From positions 1-64,000 of the forward strand of contig CAZYMI010000002.1 in the NCBI GenBank assembly GCA_964648505.1: a stretch of 64,000 bases of DNA, given 5' to 3'. The stretch comes from CAZYMI01 sp964648505 (GTDB lineage Bacteria; Pseudomonadota; Alphaproteobacteria; Micavibrionales; Micavibrionaceae). The notes under the pieces were generated by a model that worked only from the letters and a program-made list of their open reading frames with translations, was not told the DNA's origin and made no database searches. Of the stretch, positions 62,862-64,000 are shown in pieces. Made by a program: the position numbers and the translations under genes. Numbering within the stretch: the stretch's first letter is position 1; every line of letters starts with the position of its first letter.

Positions 62862-63474
62862 AGCGAAGTCTTTCAAAAAATTTATTCATTTTACTATGGT
62901 CTTTTATACCGGGGCTTTCTTCAACACCGCTTGAGAGGTCAATATAATCAGGATGAACAACTTTCAGCGCATTTTGAATATTGGCTTCATTCAAACCGCC
63001 TGACAATATAATCGGCTTGTTATATTTTTTCGCTTGTTGCACTAAAGACCAGTCCGCTTTTTGGCCTGTCCCGCCATAAGCCAAGGGCGAGGCTGCATCA
63101 ATTAAAATCATAGATGCATCACGATAATTCGGAATGACGGTGATATCTTTTTGATACCGAGGTCGCAAGGCTTTAATATAGGGGCCTTTTAGTAAGGTAC
63201 AAAAATCAGGTTGTTCGTCCCCATGAAGCTGTACATAGCTTAAGCCTAGAGACTCTTGCATATCATTTATAACATGATGGTCTTCGTTTACAAAAACCCC
63301 AATCTTTAAAATATCATCAGGTAGATCATGTATTAAATTCCTTGCGTGATCTTTTGCTATAGCGCGTGGACTTGATGGATAAAAAATAAAGCCAAGCGCC
63401 CATGTACCAAGTTTATATGCATACAGTGCATCATCAAGTCGTGTTATGCCGCATATTTTTACTTTCACTGGCAT
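62848..63474 (-). CDS. trpF: phosphoribosylanthranilate isomerase
   Basis: Third-branch enzyme of tryptophan synthesis, an Amadori isomerase. The 208-residue TIM barrel begins MPVKVKICGITRLDDALYA with catalytic Cys and carries FYPSSPRA, GVFVNED, QLHGDE, LIDAAS (Asp), GGTGQKADWS and LSGGLNEANI. Its start overlaps the trpC stop and its end overlaps trpB, so the four genes form one coupled operon. Confidence 0.96.
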   Translation of the reverse strand: MPVKVKICGITRLDDALYAYKLGTWALGFIFYPSSPRAIAKDHARNLIHDLPDDILKIGVFVNEDHHVINDMQESLGLSYVQLHGDEQPDFCTLLKGPYIKALRPRYQKDITVIPNYRDASMILIDAASPLAYGGTGQKADWSLVQQAKKYNKPIILSGGLNEANIQNALKVVHPDYIDLSSGVEESPGIKDHSKMNKFFERLRYEEQ

Positions 63475-64000
63475 TCTTGCACCAAATCCGCAAGCGCCGA
63501 CCCAGGATGATGATGGCGCATAAAATGAGACCCCATCAAAAATCCTTTATAACCATAGCTTTGCAGGTCTTTAATTGTTGCTGCATCTTCAATGCCGCTT
63601 TCGCTGACATAAATAACATCTCTCTTAAATTGCGCTGCAAGCAAACGCGATGTTGATACATCAATTTCTAGTGTTCTTAAGTTCCGGTTATTGATACCAA
63701 TAAAAGATGCCCCTAAATGATGCGCCCTTTCAAGTTCTGCAGCGTCATGTACCTCAACAAGAACATCCATACCAAGGATACAAGCAAGGTCGTGCATACT
63801 CAAAAGTGTTTGATCATCAAGCATCGCTACAATGAGTAAAATTGCATCAGCGCCCCAGGCGCGTGCTTCAAGAATTTGGTATGGATCAATGATAAAATCT
63901 TTACGCAACATACAAGCTGCAGGAAGATGAGAACGAATTTTTGAAAAAACCTCGGGTGAGCCTTGAAAATAATCAGGCTCTGTTAAAACAGATAAACAAG
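63465..64000 (-). CDS. trpC: indole-3-glycerol phosphate synthase, 5' part beyond window
   Basis: The frame is open to the window edge; about 178 C-terminal residues are visible and the start lies outside. Visible blocks are SVLTEPDYFQGS, MLRKDFIIDPYQILEARAWGADAILLI, DVLVEVHDAAELE, GINNRNLRTLEID and VSESGIEDAATI, all diagnostic for TrpC. The enzyme closes the indole ring. It overlaps the trpF start. Confidence 0.95.
   Translation of the reverse strand, partial: CLSVLTEPDYFQGSPEVFSKIRSHLPAACMLRKDFIIDPYQILEARAWGADAILLIVAMLDDQTLLSMHDLACILGMDVLVEVHDAAELERAHHLGASFIGINNRNLRTLEIDVSTSRLLAAQFKRDVIYVSESGIEDAATIKDLQSYGYKGFLMGSHFMRHHHPGSALADLVQECQ

Noticed and set aside
1..64000. tRNA, rRNA, insertion sequence, prophage or CRISPR content
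   Set aside because: The larger gaps were read on both strands and showed no cloverleaf, transposase, integrase or regularly spaced repeat array.

Overview
The window reads as chromosomal DNA of an alphaproteobacterium of moderate to low GC (judged by eye, not computed). The lineage rests on families and gene orders typical of that class: rpsT next to dnaA; an aa3 oxidase operon in the order ctaC-ctaD-ctaB-CoxF-ctaG-ctaE-DUF983-surf1; DUF1674 (SdhAF4) and DUF2794 proteins; an ECF sigma/ChrR-like pair; an IalB-family protein; and RNase E with a large insertion in its S1 domain and a C-terminal GWW motif. No order or genus can be named from this sequence alone. A Dot/Icm coupling module at the left edge hints at conjugation or host interaction, but a complete trp operon (as far as visible) and respiratory and redox genes argue against strong genome reduction.

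Layout. 1-5075 (+): a 54-bp direct repeat, then dotM, an unknown membrane protein, dotL and an unknown pilin-like membrane protein. 5076-16117 (-): a replication/genome maintenance block (argS, gyrB, DMT-type permease, recF, dnaN, dnaA, rpsT, small exported protein, mutM). 16163-24768 (mostly +): xthA, a short SdhAF4 gene on the other strand, chorismate mutase, htpX, rsmB, rpe, radA, cvpA, purF, a short-chain dehydrogenase. 24746-28121 (-): der, bamB and a YfgM-like protein as a coupled outer-membrane/ribosome assembly operon. 28203-38486: DUF2794, icd, an L,D-transpeptidase, small membrane and lipoprotein genes, an amidase, RNase E and a UvrD/PcrA helicase. 38483-43681 (-): a soluble PAS histidine kinase, a small membrane protein, a redoxin and a DsbD-like thiol transporter. 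43767-48542: acetoacetyl-CoA synthetase, then a minus-strand cluster of an M50-like protease broken by an in-frame TGA, a WD40 protein and a His-rich CobW/COG0523 GTPase, probably a zinc-homeostasis group. 48799-53744: aminotransferase, anti-sigma/sigma pair, IalB-like protein, M23 peptidase. 53741-60780 (-): a 2-hydroxyacid dehydrogenase following the complete cytochrome c oxidase operon. 60877-64000 (-): trpA, trpB, trpF and a partial trpC.

Genes are densely packed. Many same-strand neighbours overlap by ATGA or TGATG, so translational coupling is common, and several convergent pairs touch or share stop-codon bases. Two short genes, an SdhAF4 gene (16957-17118) and a CoxF-like gene (57153-57269), are supported by sequence and context. 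No tRNA, rRNA, insertion sequence, prophage or CRISPR array was recognised. The points most worth checking are the two unknown proteins interleaved with DotM and DotL, the in-frame TGA in the M50-like gene, the degenerate zinc sites of MutM and the ChrR-like anti-sigma factor, and DnaA boxes beside the rpsT promoter and the histidine kinase gene.
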